DNA of 64,000 nt from Xiphydria camelus. Its lineage: Eukaryota > Arthropoda > Insecta > Hymenoptera > Xiphydriidae. The DNA lies in assembly GCA_963678675.1 (NCBI GenBank), contig OY783200.1, positions 13,828,890-13,892,889 on the forward strand. Direction: 5' to 3'. A program made the position numbers and the translations under genes. Under the pieces are notes generated by a model that saw only the letters and a program-made list of their open reading frames with translations, did no database searches and had not been told where the DNA came from. Of the stretch, positions 31,998-42,017 are shown piece after piece. The stretch's first letter is position 1. Each line of letters begins with the position of its first letter.

Positions 31998-32413
31998 AAG
32001 TAGGAAAGGAAAGATACAGGGTGTCACAGTTTCGAAAAAAAATGGTTTTCACGTCAAAACTTTGACACCATGTATCTTTTGTTAGGAAACATTTTTGAAA
32101 AAAATGTTCTTATGAAAGTCTACTTTTTTCTTATTGTTCTATCACATATCATACTTAATGACGTTCAACCTAGTTTTGGTCTGCTCGCAACCCTATAAAT
32201 TAAAATAAATATCTCAAAAACGAAGTCATAAATCAAAAATTTGCAAGGGTGATTTTTTTCTCTAAATTAAACGAAAAATCCAATAATTAAATTTTCTTTG
32301 CAAAATATCCAGTGGCGCCGAAGATTGGGAGGGGGAAATCTACGCCACTGAAAAATTTCTTTAAATTATTTGATCATTACTTAGAGCTGTATTACATTAG
32401 TCTGTGTGCGTTG
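31998..32413 (+). repeat. Partial copy of the 39.8-41.7 kb element
   Basis: Shares with 40921-41695 the segments GGAAACATTTTTGAAAAAAA, GCTCGCAACCCTATAAATTA and CAGTGGCGCCGAAGATTGGG. It breaks off after TAGTCTGTGTGCG where the ISL2EU-like end at 32414 starts. Confidence 0.65.
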
Positions 32414-34915
32414 GGTATAGCCGGATATGCATTTGAAAAATGCCCCCACGCTGAATTGGACTTATAATACATCATCTGTTAGCTCTCCATGAAAGAAGTT
32501 TTTTTACCCATTTTCAACCCCGCACCTTTACGATTAGGATACCAAAAGACAAAAATGCGATTTTAGATAATAATTAAATTTCTCTCATTCTATGGTATGG
32601 AGAATTCTGAATAAATTCAGAGGTATTTTTGTCAATGAAATACATATAAAACGGTACTTAAACCTTATTTGGTTGCAAGATTCAAATTTTTAACTCGATA
32701 AAAAGTTTTCAGAAGAAAACCATAAATACAGAACTTGAAGCAGAGAGGTTGTCAAGAATCTTGAAAAAAACCGGTGATCATTAATAGTGCCCTGTGCAAC
32801 AAGTGTCGTATGGTTACGTACAAAAAGAAGGAGTACGAGGAAGAACAAGTTGCAATCCCCAGTACTTCGCACGTACAACAGCCTCAAGAATTTCAGCGAT
32901 CTGAGAAATGTTTGCCTGATAGGCCCTCTCCTGAAAAATGTTCACCAGAGTCAACTCTATCACAGTCATCGACAGAAGACCTATCATTTGTTTTGAAACT
33001 AAAAGAGGTCAATCAACCATCACAAGTCGAATGTGTTAAAATGCCATTATCAAGGGTTATTTCAACTCATAAGTACTGCTTTATTTGTGAATCTACTAAG
33101 AACATTATTAGTGTAACAAATGAAGCTCGTAAACAAGTATTTATTGAGAGAAGACTATATGTTCCTAAAGGAAATCGGTGCTGCTTTAGCCACATGATAA
33201 AGAAGCGCTTCTATGAGGAAGACCTGCGGAATCTACGCGTCCATTCAAATACCAGTATTATTGAAGTTAACGAGCTCAGAAATTATTTCGAATATCTCTC
33301 GATCAACAGTGAATCCAGTATCAAAGATCAAATTGGCGATTTTACGCTCTCAGATAATCACCTAAAGGTATTCACAGGATTGACTTGGGAAAACCTAATA
33401 CGGCTTCGTGAAATGATGCATTCAATGAAGAACTCTATGTGCCGAGATGTCACCCAAGCTATTGTCGTATTTCTATCTAAACTGCGCACTGGTAATTCAA
33501 ATAGCATGATTGCCGCAGTTCTTGGACTAGAACGTGAGCAGCAAGAGTATCCGATTTCTGTATATCAGTTATGAACTCCTTTGAAAAAGATGTATTGCCT
33601 TTTTACTTCGGGATCACAGCTCTTTCTCGAGAGGACCTCATAGAAAATGAAACGTCTACTGTTGCTAAGAAGTTATATGATATAAACAATCAGTTGGCAT
33701 TGATTTTCGATGGAACATATATTCGGCATCAGAAGAGCTCTAATAACAAGTACCAATGAAAGTCATATTCGGGCCAAAAAAAGGTACCTTTGTGCAAACC
33801 ATTTACGATTTGTACAACGAATGGCTACATTGTTGATATGCTTGGGCCCTTTTATGCAAATCAAAATGATGCAGAGATAATGAAGATTGCAATGCAAGAT
33901 CCAAATGGCCTACAAAATCTGATGAGGGAAGACGACATTTGTATCGTCGATCGAGGCTTTCGAAATGTAACAGATGATTTAAAAGAACGCGGTTTTACGG
34001 TACTTATGCCAGCGCTTAAAGGAAAGCGCAGTCAGCTGACAACTGTCGAGTCGAATCACTCTCGCCGAGTAACTAAAGTTCGCTGGGTCGTCGAGGCAAT
34101 TCATGGAATAATAGGACAGAAGTATCGGATTCTTCATCAACAAATGGATAATGAGTTGCTTTCAAAAGTCAGCTTATATTGCCGAATAGCTTGTTTTTTA
34201 AATAATACATTTGGAGAGCGCTTAAATTCAGATTTAGATCTTTCCGATGAAATATTGGCGCAAATGACGGAACAGCAAAGACTGGAAAATACCTTGGCAT
34301 TGGAAGTTGAAACATAACGTTGGAATAGGCGAAAGGTTCCGTTTCAACAATTAACATCTGCAGATATCCTAGACTTTCCAGAAATGTCTGAGAAAGATCT
34401 GAAAGTTCTATTCACTGGATCGTATCAATTATCTCAAACTATTTCATACTTAGCGGAAATGATGGATGAGGATAACAACATTAATCTCCATTATCTCAAA
34501 GAAAAGAGCAATTTAATGAAAATCGAAGTCCGATCACGACACGAATAGCAGAACATACAAATGCTACATTGATTATGTGCCAAATTCGACTGGGTACTCT
34601 GGAATTATTGCGAGTTTGCAAATGGCAATCACACAGTCGGGTGTTGTTCCCACGTAGCTGCGACAATTTATCATCTAGCACATGCTCGATATCTTGCAAA
34701 AATCGTAAAGCCCGCAGTAATATTAAGTAAAATATTTAAGAATGAAGAAATTAATCCTGTCATTAATGAAGGCAGTGATGAAGACTAGTCTTTCTTTATT
34801 AATGATAGCATGTGTGTTTTTTATTTCGATTCATTTATGTATCTACGTTTACGTAGCTAATAAACAATTATTTAAAATTACATGTAAAAGTCATTCACTC
34901 AAACCACAAAAGTGG
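32414..34915 (+). mobile_element. ISL2EU-like DNA transposon, copy 2 (right end lost)
   Basis: Starts with GGGTATAGCCGGATATGC, like the end of copy 1. It carries a transposase on the plus strand. The matching right end is missing; sequence changes to the tRNA-like repeat family at about 34916. It is diverged from copy 1 and has short rather than long inverted ends in what remains. Confidence 0.65.
32774..34788 (+). pseudogene. DDE transposase with SWIM finger, copy 2
   Basis: The best-preserved ISL2EU-like protein in the window. Order: CNKCR (32800); KYCFICESTKNI (33076) and GNRCCFSHM (33170), a probable zinc-binding N-terminus; FTLSDNHLKVFTGLTWENL (33350); a helical region with LRTGNSNSMIAAVLGLEREQ; then LIFDGTYIRHQKSSNNKYQ (first Asp, about 33710); VDMLGPFYANQNDAE; CIVDRGFRNV (second Asp, 33948); MPALKGKRSQL; WVVEAIHGIIGQKYR (Glu, 34090); RWNRRKVPFQQL; FTGSYQLS; and the SWIM-like CEFANGNHTVGCCSHVAA (34605), first Cys pair incomplete (CEF instead of CEC). 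Lesions: frameshift near 33560, TGA at 33757, TAA at 34315, frameshift near 34545. Confidence 0.75.
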
Positions 34916-35168
34916 TTTATCTCACTAGTCACAGTACTGTTGTTTTTAGGTATCGATATTATATGTATACCCCCCCGCCCCCCTAGTCGACTTACACCAC
35001 GAAGAGTCGGTGGCGCAATTGGTAGAATGCGAAGCATTCTCAGTCTCCAAGCATCTCCTAAAGAGCGCAGGTTCAAGTCCTGTCCGGGTAGGGTTTGAAA
35101 AAAAACCGACACTAGTACCGTATGTTTCATCCAAAACGAAACAAGTTTACCCCGATAGCCAAGCCACG
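34916..35168 (+). repeat. tRNA-like repeat, copy 1
   Basis: Part of a family with conserved upstream sequence (CTCACTAGTCACAGTACTGT, ATCGATATTATATGTATA, a variable simple repeat, TAGTCGACTT) followed by a tRNA-like region and GGGTAGGGTTTGA. Here the simple repeat is C-rich. Box A-like TGGCGCAATTGG (35011) and box B GGTTCAAGTCC (35069) could form an RNA polymerase III type 2 promoter. Related copies: 38083-38190, 39655-39790 (minus), 41790-42000. Probably a tRNA-derived SINE or an element that captured one. Confidence 0.6.
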
Positions 35169-35171
35169 GTA

Positions 35172-36644
35172 GGCCTGAAACCAGGCTAAATCAATCGTAT
35201 TAGCACCACAGTTTTTATGACGGATTTCAAATAAGTATAATAAAATAAGCTCAAATCCACGTTGATAGTAAAATCGCCCGAGCCGTTTTGACAGAAATCG
35301 AATTTAGGGCAAAAAATAATGAAAAGGATTGATTTTTATTTTAATGTTATTATTCAACATTTTACCATTGGTTGTTTACTAAGTAAAGGTCATAATGACA
35401 TTATAACAATTCTAAATGAGTCCTCCGCGCTTAGTTTCCAGTTTTCTCGTCAGGTGGCGCCATCACGAGAAATAGGTTATGAACCCGCGTATGATTTTAG
35501 TGTGAGTTTGATTTTAGTGTCAGTGTCACTAAATAGTTTAATGACAACTATTTACAGACCACGTATTCCTTAAGTAGTGTGTTACACAGTTGATGAACTG
35601 CACATTGAACTTATACGCAATAGAATAGTTTCTTGGCGAATTCTGGACCTTGTTAAAAAAATGTCTGTGAAAACTCATGCCGGTTCCCATGAAGAAAATC
35701 GCGAAAGAGTGTGCATGTTATGTTTCAAAAAGAAAGAGGATATACGAAAAATTACTGGAGCTCTTCAGAGCGCTGTTCAAAATATTTTTCCTTATAATCC
35801 TGAAGAAGACGACCGTCTTCCACGAGTAGTATGCAGTGCTTGCAAAATACTGATTTACCGAAGAAAAAAGGATCCGAATTCGCCTGCAGTTAAGATTCCC
35901 AATTACTCTACATTTCCTTCTTTGCCAAAAAATACAAGGAAGCAATTTAAAATAAAATGTCAATGCAAATTATGTGAGTTCGCACGAACTCCGGGACATC
36001 AGAACTTTGTAAAGAAAGATAGTAGTACCCCAATAAAAAAAATTGTCAAGCAATGTGCAAGATGTAGAAAAATTTTGCGAAAAGGAGTAGTGCATTTTTG
36101 TTCTAAAAACAACAGTTATGCAAATCTAGTCAACTTAATTCAACTAGAATTGCCTCCAAAAGAACAGGAACATTTAGTAACTGATCTGATTTCAAATATA
36201 AGCAGTGAAAATACTCAAAAAACCGGTACTGAAATGCACTTATCTCGACGCCATGGTAAACCGCTAAAAGTCGTACACTATTTAGTGACACTGACACTAA
36301 AATCAAACTCACACTAAAATCATACGCGGGTTCATAACCTATTTCTCGTGATGGCGCCACCTGACGAGAAAACTGGAAACTCTAAGCGCGGAGGACTCGT
36401 TCAGATTTGTTATAATGTCATTATGACCTTTACTTAGTAAACAACCAATGGTAAAATGTTGAATAATAACATTAAAATAAAAATCAATCCTTTTCATTAT
36501 TTTTTGCCCTAAATTCGATTTCTGTCAAAACGGCTCGGGCGATTTTACTATCAACGTGGATTTGAGCTTATTTTATTATACTTATTTGAAATCCGTCATA
36601 AAAAACGTGGTGCTAATACGATTGATTTAGCCTGGTTTCAGGCC
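35172..36644 (+). mobile_element. Long-TIR element (1473 bp) carrying a zinc-finger gene start
   Basis: Inverted ends GGCCTGAAACCAGGCTAAAT of about 365 bp (35172-35535 and 36277-36644), flanked by TA at 35170-35171 and 36645-36646. The arms are almost identical. Between them is the first part of a Cys-rich protein, which runs straight into the right arm. It is inserted in the tRNA-like repeat family (34916-35168 on the left, related GGTGGCGCCACTGAG sequence on the right). Confidence 0.75.
35661..36317 (+). CDS. Cys-rich zinc-finger N-terminal fragment in the long-TIR element
   Basis: The longest intact reading frame in a recognisable element. The likely start is MSVKTHAGSHEENRERVCML at 35661; an upstream Met at 35577 is also in frame. 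Zinc-ligand pairs: CMLCFKKK, then VVCSACKIL; CQCKLCEFARTPGHQNF; CARCRKILRKGVVHFC; it ends with SRRHGKPLKVV, where the right inverted arm begins and adds a non-homologous tail (HYLVTLTLKSNSH). I recall this Cys architecture as the N-terminus of a large arthropod family of element proteins (Chapaev- or RAG1-like N-termini have been suggested to me by similarity, unproven). The catalytic part is missing. Confidence 0.55.
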   Translation: MSVKTHAGSHEENRERVCMLCFKKKEDIRKITGALQSAVQNIFPYNPEEDDRLPRVVCSACKILIYRRKKDPNSPAVKIPNYSTFPSLPKNTRKQFKIKCQCKLCEFARTPGHQNFVKKDSSTPIKKIVKQCARCRKILRKGVVHFCSKNNSYANLVNLIQLELPPKEQEHLVTDLISNISSENTQKTGTEMHLSRRHGKPLKVVHYLVTLTLKSNSH

Positions 36645-36885
36645 TAACGTGAAGCGTGACTTTCACCCAAGTGTCACGCGGTGGCGCCACTGAGTGACGT
36701 TACTGTGATGCCACAGTGAGGATCCGGAGTGCGAGTTTTTGCCACAACGGAATACTTGAGCCTGATTGGTCTATTTGCTTACGCTTACGGCCTTACGGAA
36801 TTTTTATTCGCGTCGGACACCGCCGTATGGTGGCGTTTCGTTCTTCCTAAGATGGCCGTCTTTACGGACGTTACGGACCGAATGT
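36645..36885. other. Repeat-derived sequence
   Basis: GGTGGCGCCACTGAGTGACG and GATGCCACAGTGAG match words in the 38.2-38.4 and 42.0-42.6 kb repeats. 36750-36880 is unassigned. Confidence 0.4.
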
Positions 36886-37971
36886 CAACATAACCACGTA
36901 ACATAAACAAAGTATTTGTAAATAAAAGTAGTTTTAAGAGTGCAAGTGCAATAAACCCAATTCATAAGTGATGAATATCGGTATCGAAGATATCTTGTCA
37001 ATTCTAGGAGAGTCAAAAAGGCCGCTAATGGAAGGAGAAGCGGTATTGAAAGCAGAGTTTATATTTTCCTGCGGAATCAAAAAGAGAAACCAAAATGCAG
37101 TGAAAATCGTCGCTTCTTGCGTATAATCATCACATGTAACAAGTGCTCCTCACGAAGTTGAAGTGAACATCTTAGTGCCGTTTCACATGGGACCGATGAT
37201 CGGTGCTGACGATCGGTCGCAACGGATCATCAGTTCTATCTAAATGCTTTCACATGAGTCATATGGTCAGTCATCAATATGTATCTGGAAAGTGAAGAGC
37301 ATCGTATTGTTGTCGCTTTGTGCGTAAAAAGGTTGGTAGGGAAGCGAAAAAAAATCGCAAAATCGACAACGCTGTTCCTCCATACGCAACCGATTATCTG
37401 CCTGCATGTGAACAACTCCGTTTGTTCAATGATCCTGATGACAAACCGACGATCGGACACGCCACGGGCCGACCGATGGCCCGAGCGTTTTTAATCAGTC
37501 GACCGACGATATGCATTCATGTGCAAGCTTTGTTTGAAGTAATAGACCCTTCTGATCGTCAGAGCTGATCATCGGTCCCGTGTGAAACGGGGCTTACTGG
37601 TAAACAACAATAAAGAAGTAACATGCAAGTGCAGCTGGGCCAGAGGAAGATGCAAGCATGTTTTTGCAATGCTTCTGTACATAAATCGGTAGGGCAAATA
37701 GTACCATGTGACGACTATACGCAAGAAGCGACGATTTTCACTGCATTTTAGTTTCTCTTTTTGATTCTGCAGGAAAATACAAACCCTCTCTGCTTTCAAT
37801 ACAGCTTCTTCTTCCACTAGCGGCCTTTTTGACTCTCCTAGAATTAATAAGATATCTTTGATACTGATATATTCATCACTTATGAATTATTGGGTTTAAT
37901 GCACTTGCACTTTTAAAACTACTTTTATTTACAAATTCTTTGTTTATGTTACGTGGTTATGTTGAAATTTG
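36886..37971 (+). mobile_element. Foldback element carrying pieces of a SWIM-domain ORF
   Basis: Left arm 36886-37136 and right arm 37705-37971 are inverted copies (CAACATAACCACGTAAC..; AAAAGGCCGCTA..). The left arm and adjoining region encode MNIGIEDILSILGESKRP, LMEGEAVLKAEFIFSCGIKK and, after a stop, SSHVTSAPHE; behind the nested insertion 37175-37593 the frame continues with EVTCKCSWARGRCKHVFAML (CxC..CxH, a SWIM finger) and stops at 37690-37692. This order matches the SWIM part that precedes the YqaJ-type nuclease in the second protein of ISL2EU elements, an association from memory. Confidence 0.55.
37175..37593. mobile_element. Harbinger-type insertion (419 bp)
   Basis: Inverted ends with CCGTTTCACA and GACCGATGATC, flanked by TTA at 37172-37174 and 37594-37596. 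It splits the SWIM-containing frame. The interior has short open frames (ESEEHRIVVALCVKRLVGKR) resembling the leader of Harbinger transposases. Confidence 0.65.
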
Positions 37972-38082
37972 TTTTGAAAAAGAAAATATCAAATTATTTT
38001 TACAAAATTTAATCAGAACCTTCGAGAGCAGTCACTGTTATGTCCGGTTTCTATATTACCGGAGTAGACCGATATCGCTTGA

Positions 38083-38190
38083 AGAGTCAGTGGCTCAATT
38101 GGCAAAATGAGAAAGCATTCCCAGTTTCGAAGCATGTCGTATCCTGAAGAGCGCAGGTTCGAATCCCGTTAGGGTATGAAAAAAAAAGTG
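38083..38190 (+). repeat. tRNA-like repeat, copy 2
   Basis: GAGTCAGTGGCTCAATTGGC, then GAGCGCAGGTTCGAATCCCG (canonical box B GGTTCGAATCC) and GTTAGGGTATGA. Upstream sequence is diverged from the other copies. Confidence 0.55.
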
Positions 38191-38209
38191 ACACCACTAG
38201 GCGGGTGGC

Positions 38210-38640
38210 AGGCGGCGGTACTGCACGGGCACACAGTGAAAAACCTCGGTGAAGTCACTGCGTGCGTTCCCTTTTTGCAAAATCCTACTTTATCCACTGT
38301 GTACACTGGGTGATGCCACAGTGGTACCCCAGTGGGCACGAACCAAGACATCACTGTGATGTTTCTCAAAGTCACCGCGTGGTCTCACAGTGCCACCACT
38401 GTGAAGTCACCTGGCTATCAGGGTACATACCTACAGTGCCGAAACTTTACCGACGGTCAAGAATTTGATAGTTAGAGTTGGCTTGAGAAGAGTGCGCTGT
38501 GTGTGTTGCGTGAGAGCGAAAAGTGTCAAATGTCTGATTTCCCGATAGCTGTCAATTTGGGAGATCGAAGTGTTTCGTCTCCCCGATAGCAAAGCGTACA
38601 TTTACACACTAGCCGCACGCAGTACTGCCACGTAGTGGCA
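38210..38640. repeat. Repeat related to 42.0-42.6 kb
   Basis: TTTTTGCAAAATCCTACTTT, ATGCCACAGTGGTACCCCAG and GTGCCGAAACTTTACCGACG match the 42-kb family; the last part is inverted relative to 42320. Also contains CAATTTGGGAGATCGAAG. No coding evidence. Confidence 0.5.
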
Positions 38641-38842
38641 TCACTGTGCTCACCGTGGCATGATCGCGTGACGTACACAAACTAAGAGCACCGCGGCTAC
38701 ACAGTAAACACACTGAGTGGTTCAGAGCGTAAAGACACAGTGTTTACACTCAGTGCAGTCACGGTGCTTTTTCGACGTGCACACTTCGTAAATCTACCGA
38801 CCATGAATGTCGGTAAATTCACTGTCTTCACAAAATTTTTAA

Positions 38843-38956
38843 CACGTTCGCTGCCGCCGGCTCCGATCGGAGACACATTGTCGTGCACATTACATTATTC
38901 AGTCTGTTACCGGCACTGAGCGCGATGCAATCAATCTAAAAGTGGCAGCGAATGTG
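38843..38956. mobile_element. piggyBac-type MITE (114 bp)
   Basis: Ends CACGTTCGCTGCC and GGCAGCGAATGTG flanked by TTAA at 38839-38842 and 38957-38960. The interior contains CCGGCTCCGATCGGAG, itself a short palindrome. Confidence 0.7.
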
Positions 38957-38960
38957 TTAA

Positions 38961-39250
38961 ATTAGAAAATAACAAAATTGATATAATAATAGGTTTGTTC
39001 CCAGAAAGCAATTTGTAACTAGTTGCAAATTTTGATCTGCGCATATGCGGTTATAAATTTACAATTAATTGATTTCACACCCCGATAGAAAAATTTTTTA
39101 ATTAGAAAATAAAATTGATATTATAATGATGTTTCAAACAGTGCAAATTGTACTGAATTATTCCATAAATAATGAATGATTAATTATCATAATCGCTACT
39201 GTTTTGAAAAAGAAAGTATCAAATTATTTTTTAAAATTTAATGAGATGTA
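38961..39250. repeat. AT-rich region with short direct duplications
   Basis: AATTAGAAAATAACAAAATT at 38958 recurs modified at 39098, and TTTTGAAAAAGAAAGTATCA at 39202 resembles 37972-38010. No genes. Confidence 0.4.
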
Positions 39251-39252
39251 TA

Positions 39253-39650
39253 CAGGGTGTTATGCAGGTCGATGCAAACCTTATATGAGCTGATAGAATA
39301 CCTCATTTAGAACCTATTTAGCCACAGTTACCTTAGTAAAAACTCTGATAGTTTTCGAGCTATTTGCCAATGAAAGAATGAAGATAATAACTCTTACATT
39401 CATTTTTTCAGTTTGAATTCTTGCTCTAATCTGTATTTTTCTATTTAATATGGTAAGGATTGTCTAAAAACGAAGTAGAGAATAATAACATCATTTTAAC
39501 ACATTGATAACGGGTGATAACATTATCACTTTTTTGCGAATAGCTCGAAAATTATCAGACTTTGTACTAAGGTAACTGTAGCTAAATAGGTTCTAAATGA
39601 GGTATTCTATCAGCTCATATAAGGTTTGCATCGACATGCATAACACCCTG
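39253..39650. mobile_element. TA-flanked inverted-repeat element (398 bp)
   Basis: Ends CAGGGTGTTATGCA and complement; the inverted arms of about 115 bp share CTTATATGAGCTGATAGAAT. TA at 39251-39252 and 39651-39652. Non-coding. Confidence 0.75.
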
Positions 39651-39654
39651 TATA

Positions 39655-39790
39655 TATATCGGGAATTCTTTCGCATTCTACCAATTGCGCCATCTACTCT
39701 TTGTGGTGGAAGTCGACTAAGAGAGAGAGAGAGAGAGAGTTATACATATAATATCGATACCTGAAAGCAACAGTACTGTGACATATATAT
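39655..39790 (-). repeat. tRNA-like repeat, copy 3 (5' part, reversed)
   Basis: On the minus strand: GTCACAGTACTGTTGCTTTC, ATCGATATTATATGTATA, a (CT)n run, TAGTCGACTTCCACCACAAA and the box A region TGGCGCAATTGGTAGAATGC. It ends before box B. Compared with copies 1 and 4 the simple repeat is CT instead of C-rich or CTTATTGT. Confidence 0.6.
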
Positions 39791-39795
39791 ATGTA

Positions 39796-41695
39796 CAGGG
39801 TGGACCAGGTTAAACGTCATTTTTTTTATATGTGATAGAACAACAACAAAAAAGTAGACTTTCATACAAAAAATTTTTTCAAAAATGTTTCCTAACAAAG
39901 ATACAGGGTGTCAATGTTTCGAAAAAAAAATGGTTTTCTCATCATAACTTCTAAGCCACTGAATCGATTTCCATGAAATTTCGCACGCAGGCTAATGTCG
40001 TATAGCTCTAAGTAATAATTAAATAATTTTAAAAAATTCTCCAGTGGCGTAGATACTGTGGGCCAGTACCCCCCTTTCCCCCTTCCCAATCTTCGGCGCC
40101 ACTGGATATTTTGCAAAGAAAAATTAATTATTGGATTCCCCGTTTAATTTAAAGAAAAAAATCACCCTTGCAAATTTTTGATTTGTGACTTCGTTTTTGA
40201 AATTTTTTTCTTTAACCCGCCATCGCACGCGCCCTTTATTGTAACGCGGTTACACGCGTATGAGCGTCGTGCTCACTTACGTTATTTTTACCAATAACAT
40301 TTACAAGTACTATAATTATGCATAAAAATGTTATATTTTTGATAATGGAGTCACATAATAATACTTTTAATAATTAAGGAATACAATATTTTTAATAATG
40401 GAGTCTGATACATAAAAATACTTTTAATTAAGGAATACAACTACTCTGTCGTCCTAAAAACAGATACCGTATCTACTGAGAGCGTACGATCTATGTACGT
40501 ACGTTATTGTTCCTGAGTATGGTGTACCATATATATGGCATAAATAATTTTTTTTAAATAAATGTTTATTTTTTAATAAATATTTTTAAAATTATTTTTT
40601 ATGAATAATAGGGGCAAAGCTGTCATATATTTTTTTCATGGGATTTACAAAAATCATACAGGAAGGGGTTAAAATGTCAGAAACGTGACTGCACGCGTAG
40701 TGAGGAAAACGCTCACATCTGGTACACTGTCACTTTGTTTAGGCACGACACCATACTAACTACATTTTAATGCGGTGCAACTTTGTTATCCCCTCCCAAA
40801 AATGATGCTAAAGGCATTCCTAGACGTTCGAAGTTGAAATTTTAGCACTGACCGTTTTGTTGTCCGGAAAGAAATATGGTGAGGGATTCCTTCATAGCGC
40901 GTGCGATGGCGGGTTAAATTAAACGGGGAATCCAATAATTAAATTTTCTTTGCAAAATATCCAGTGGCGCCGAAGATTGGGAAGGGGGAAAGGGGGGTAC
41001 TGGCCCCCAGTATCTATGCCACTGGAGAATTTTTTAAAATTATTTAATTATTACTTAGAGCTGTACGACATTAGCCTGTGTGCGAAATTTCATGGAAATC
41101 GATCCAGTGGCTTAGAAGTTATGACACCTTACCTTAAAAACTTTGACACCCTATATCTTTGTTAGGAAACATTTTTGAAAAAAATTTTCTCATGAGAATT
41201 TTGTTGTTGTTGCTTTATCACATATCACAATTAATGGAGTTCAACCTAGCTTTGGCCTGCTCGCAACCCTATAAATTAAAATAAATATCTCAAAAACGAA
41301 GCCATAAATCAAAAATTTGCAAGGGTGATTTTTTTCTCTAAATTAAACGGGGAATCCAACAATTAAATTTCCTTTGCAAAATATCCAGTGGCGCCGAAGA
41401 TTGGGAGGGGGATAGGGGGGTACTGGCCCCTAGTATCTACGCCACTGGAGAATTTTTAAAAATTATTTAATTGTTACTTAGAGCTGTTCTACATTAGCCT
41501 GTGTGCGAAATTTCATGGAAATCGATCAAGTAGTTTTGAAGTTATGATGAGAAAACCATTTTTTTTCGAAACTTTGACACCCTGTATCTTTGTTAGGAAA
41601 CATTTTTGAAAAAAATTTTCTTATGAAAGTCTACTTTTTTGTTGTTGTTCTATCACATATCAAAAAAAAAATGACGTTTGACCTGGTCCACCCTG
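39796..41695. mobile_element. TA-flanked element with ~400-bp ends and an internal tandem copy
   Basis: Ends CAGGGTGGACCAGGT and complement, flanked by TA at 39794-39795 and 41696-41697. The left arm (39796-40210) is inverted against 41290-41695. A further copy of the arm sequence stands in direct order at 40918-41345, so the right side is a tandem pair. The arms carry GCTCGCAACCCTATAAATTA and CAGTGGCGCCGAAGATTGGG. A piggyBac-type element is inserted at 40216-40913. Non-coding as far as I can see. A partial copy lies at 31998-32413. Confidence 0.7.
40216..40913. mobile_element. piggyBac-type non-autonomous element (698 bp)
   Basis: Perfect 17-bp ends CCCGCCATCGCACGCGC flanked by TTAA at 40212-40215 and 40914-40917. 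The interior is AT-rich and non-coding, with no piggyBac transposase motif. It is nested in the 39.8-41.7 kb element. Confidence 0.8.
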
Positions 41696-41789
41696 TATAA
41701 ACCGGCCTTTATGCAATGCAACACTGAGATATCTCGGCAAAAATATTTAAATATTAGCTTATATACATTTGACATAGCTCGAAATCGGC

Positions 41790-42000
41790 TTTCGGGTTTA
41801 TCTCACTAGTCACAGTACTGTTGCCTTCAGGTATCGATATTATATGTATAACTCTTATTGTTAGTCGACTTCCACCACAAAGAGTCGATGGCGCAATTGG
41901 TAGAATGCGAAAGAATTCCCAGTCTCGAAGCATCTCCTAAAGAGCGCAGGTTCGAGTCCTCTGGCCGGGTAGGGTTTGAGAAAAAAAACCGACACTAGTA
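41790..42000 (+). repeat. tRNA-like repeat, copy 4 (most complete)
   Basis: CTCACTAGTCACAGTACTGT, ATCGATATTATATGTATA, short spacer, TAGTCGACTTCCACCACAAA, box A TGGCGCAATTGG (41889), box B GGTTCGAGTCC (41949) and GGGTAGGGTTTGAG, then CCGACACTAGTAGGCGG. The D-arm and T-arm can be drawn as in a tRNA, but the anticodon region is too long, so this is a tRNA relic and not a functional tRNA. Confidence 0.6.
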
Positions 42001-42017
42001 GGCGGATGAGGCAGGCG

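Noticed and set aside
35008..35095. Functional tRNA gene
   Set aside because: Boxes A and B and a T-arm are visible, but the anticodon part is too long and the acceptor stem cannot be closed.
34891..35134. Minus-strand open frames with GQDLNLRS- or TGLEPALF-type peptides at the tRNA-like repeats
   Set aside because: These are translations across box B of a tRNA-like sequence, a known cause of false ORFs.
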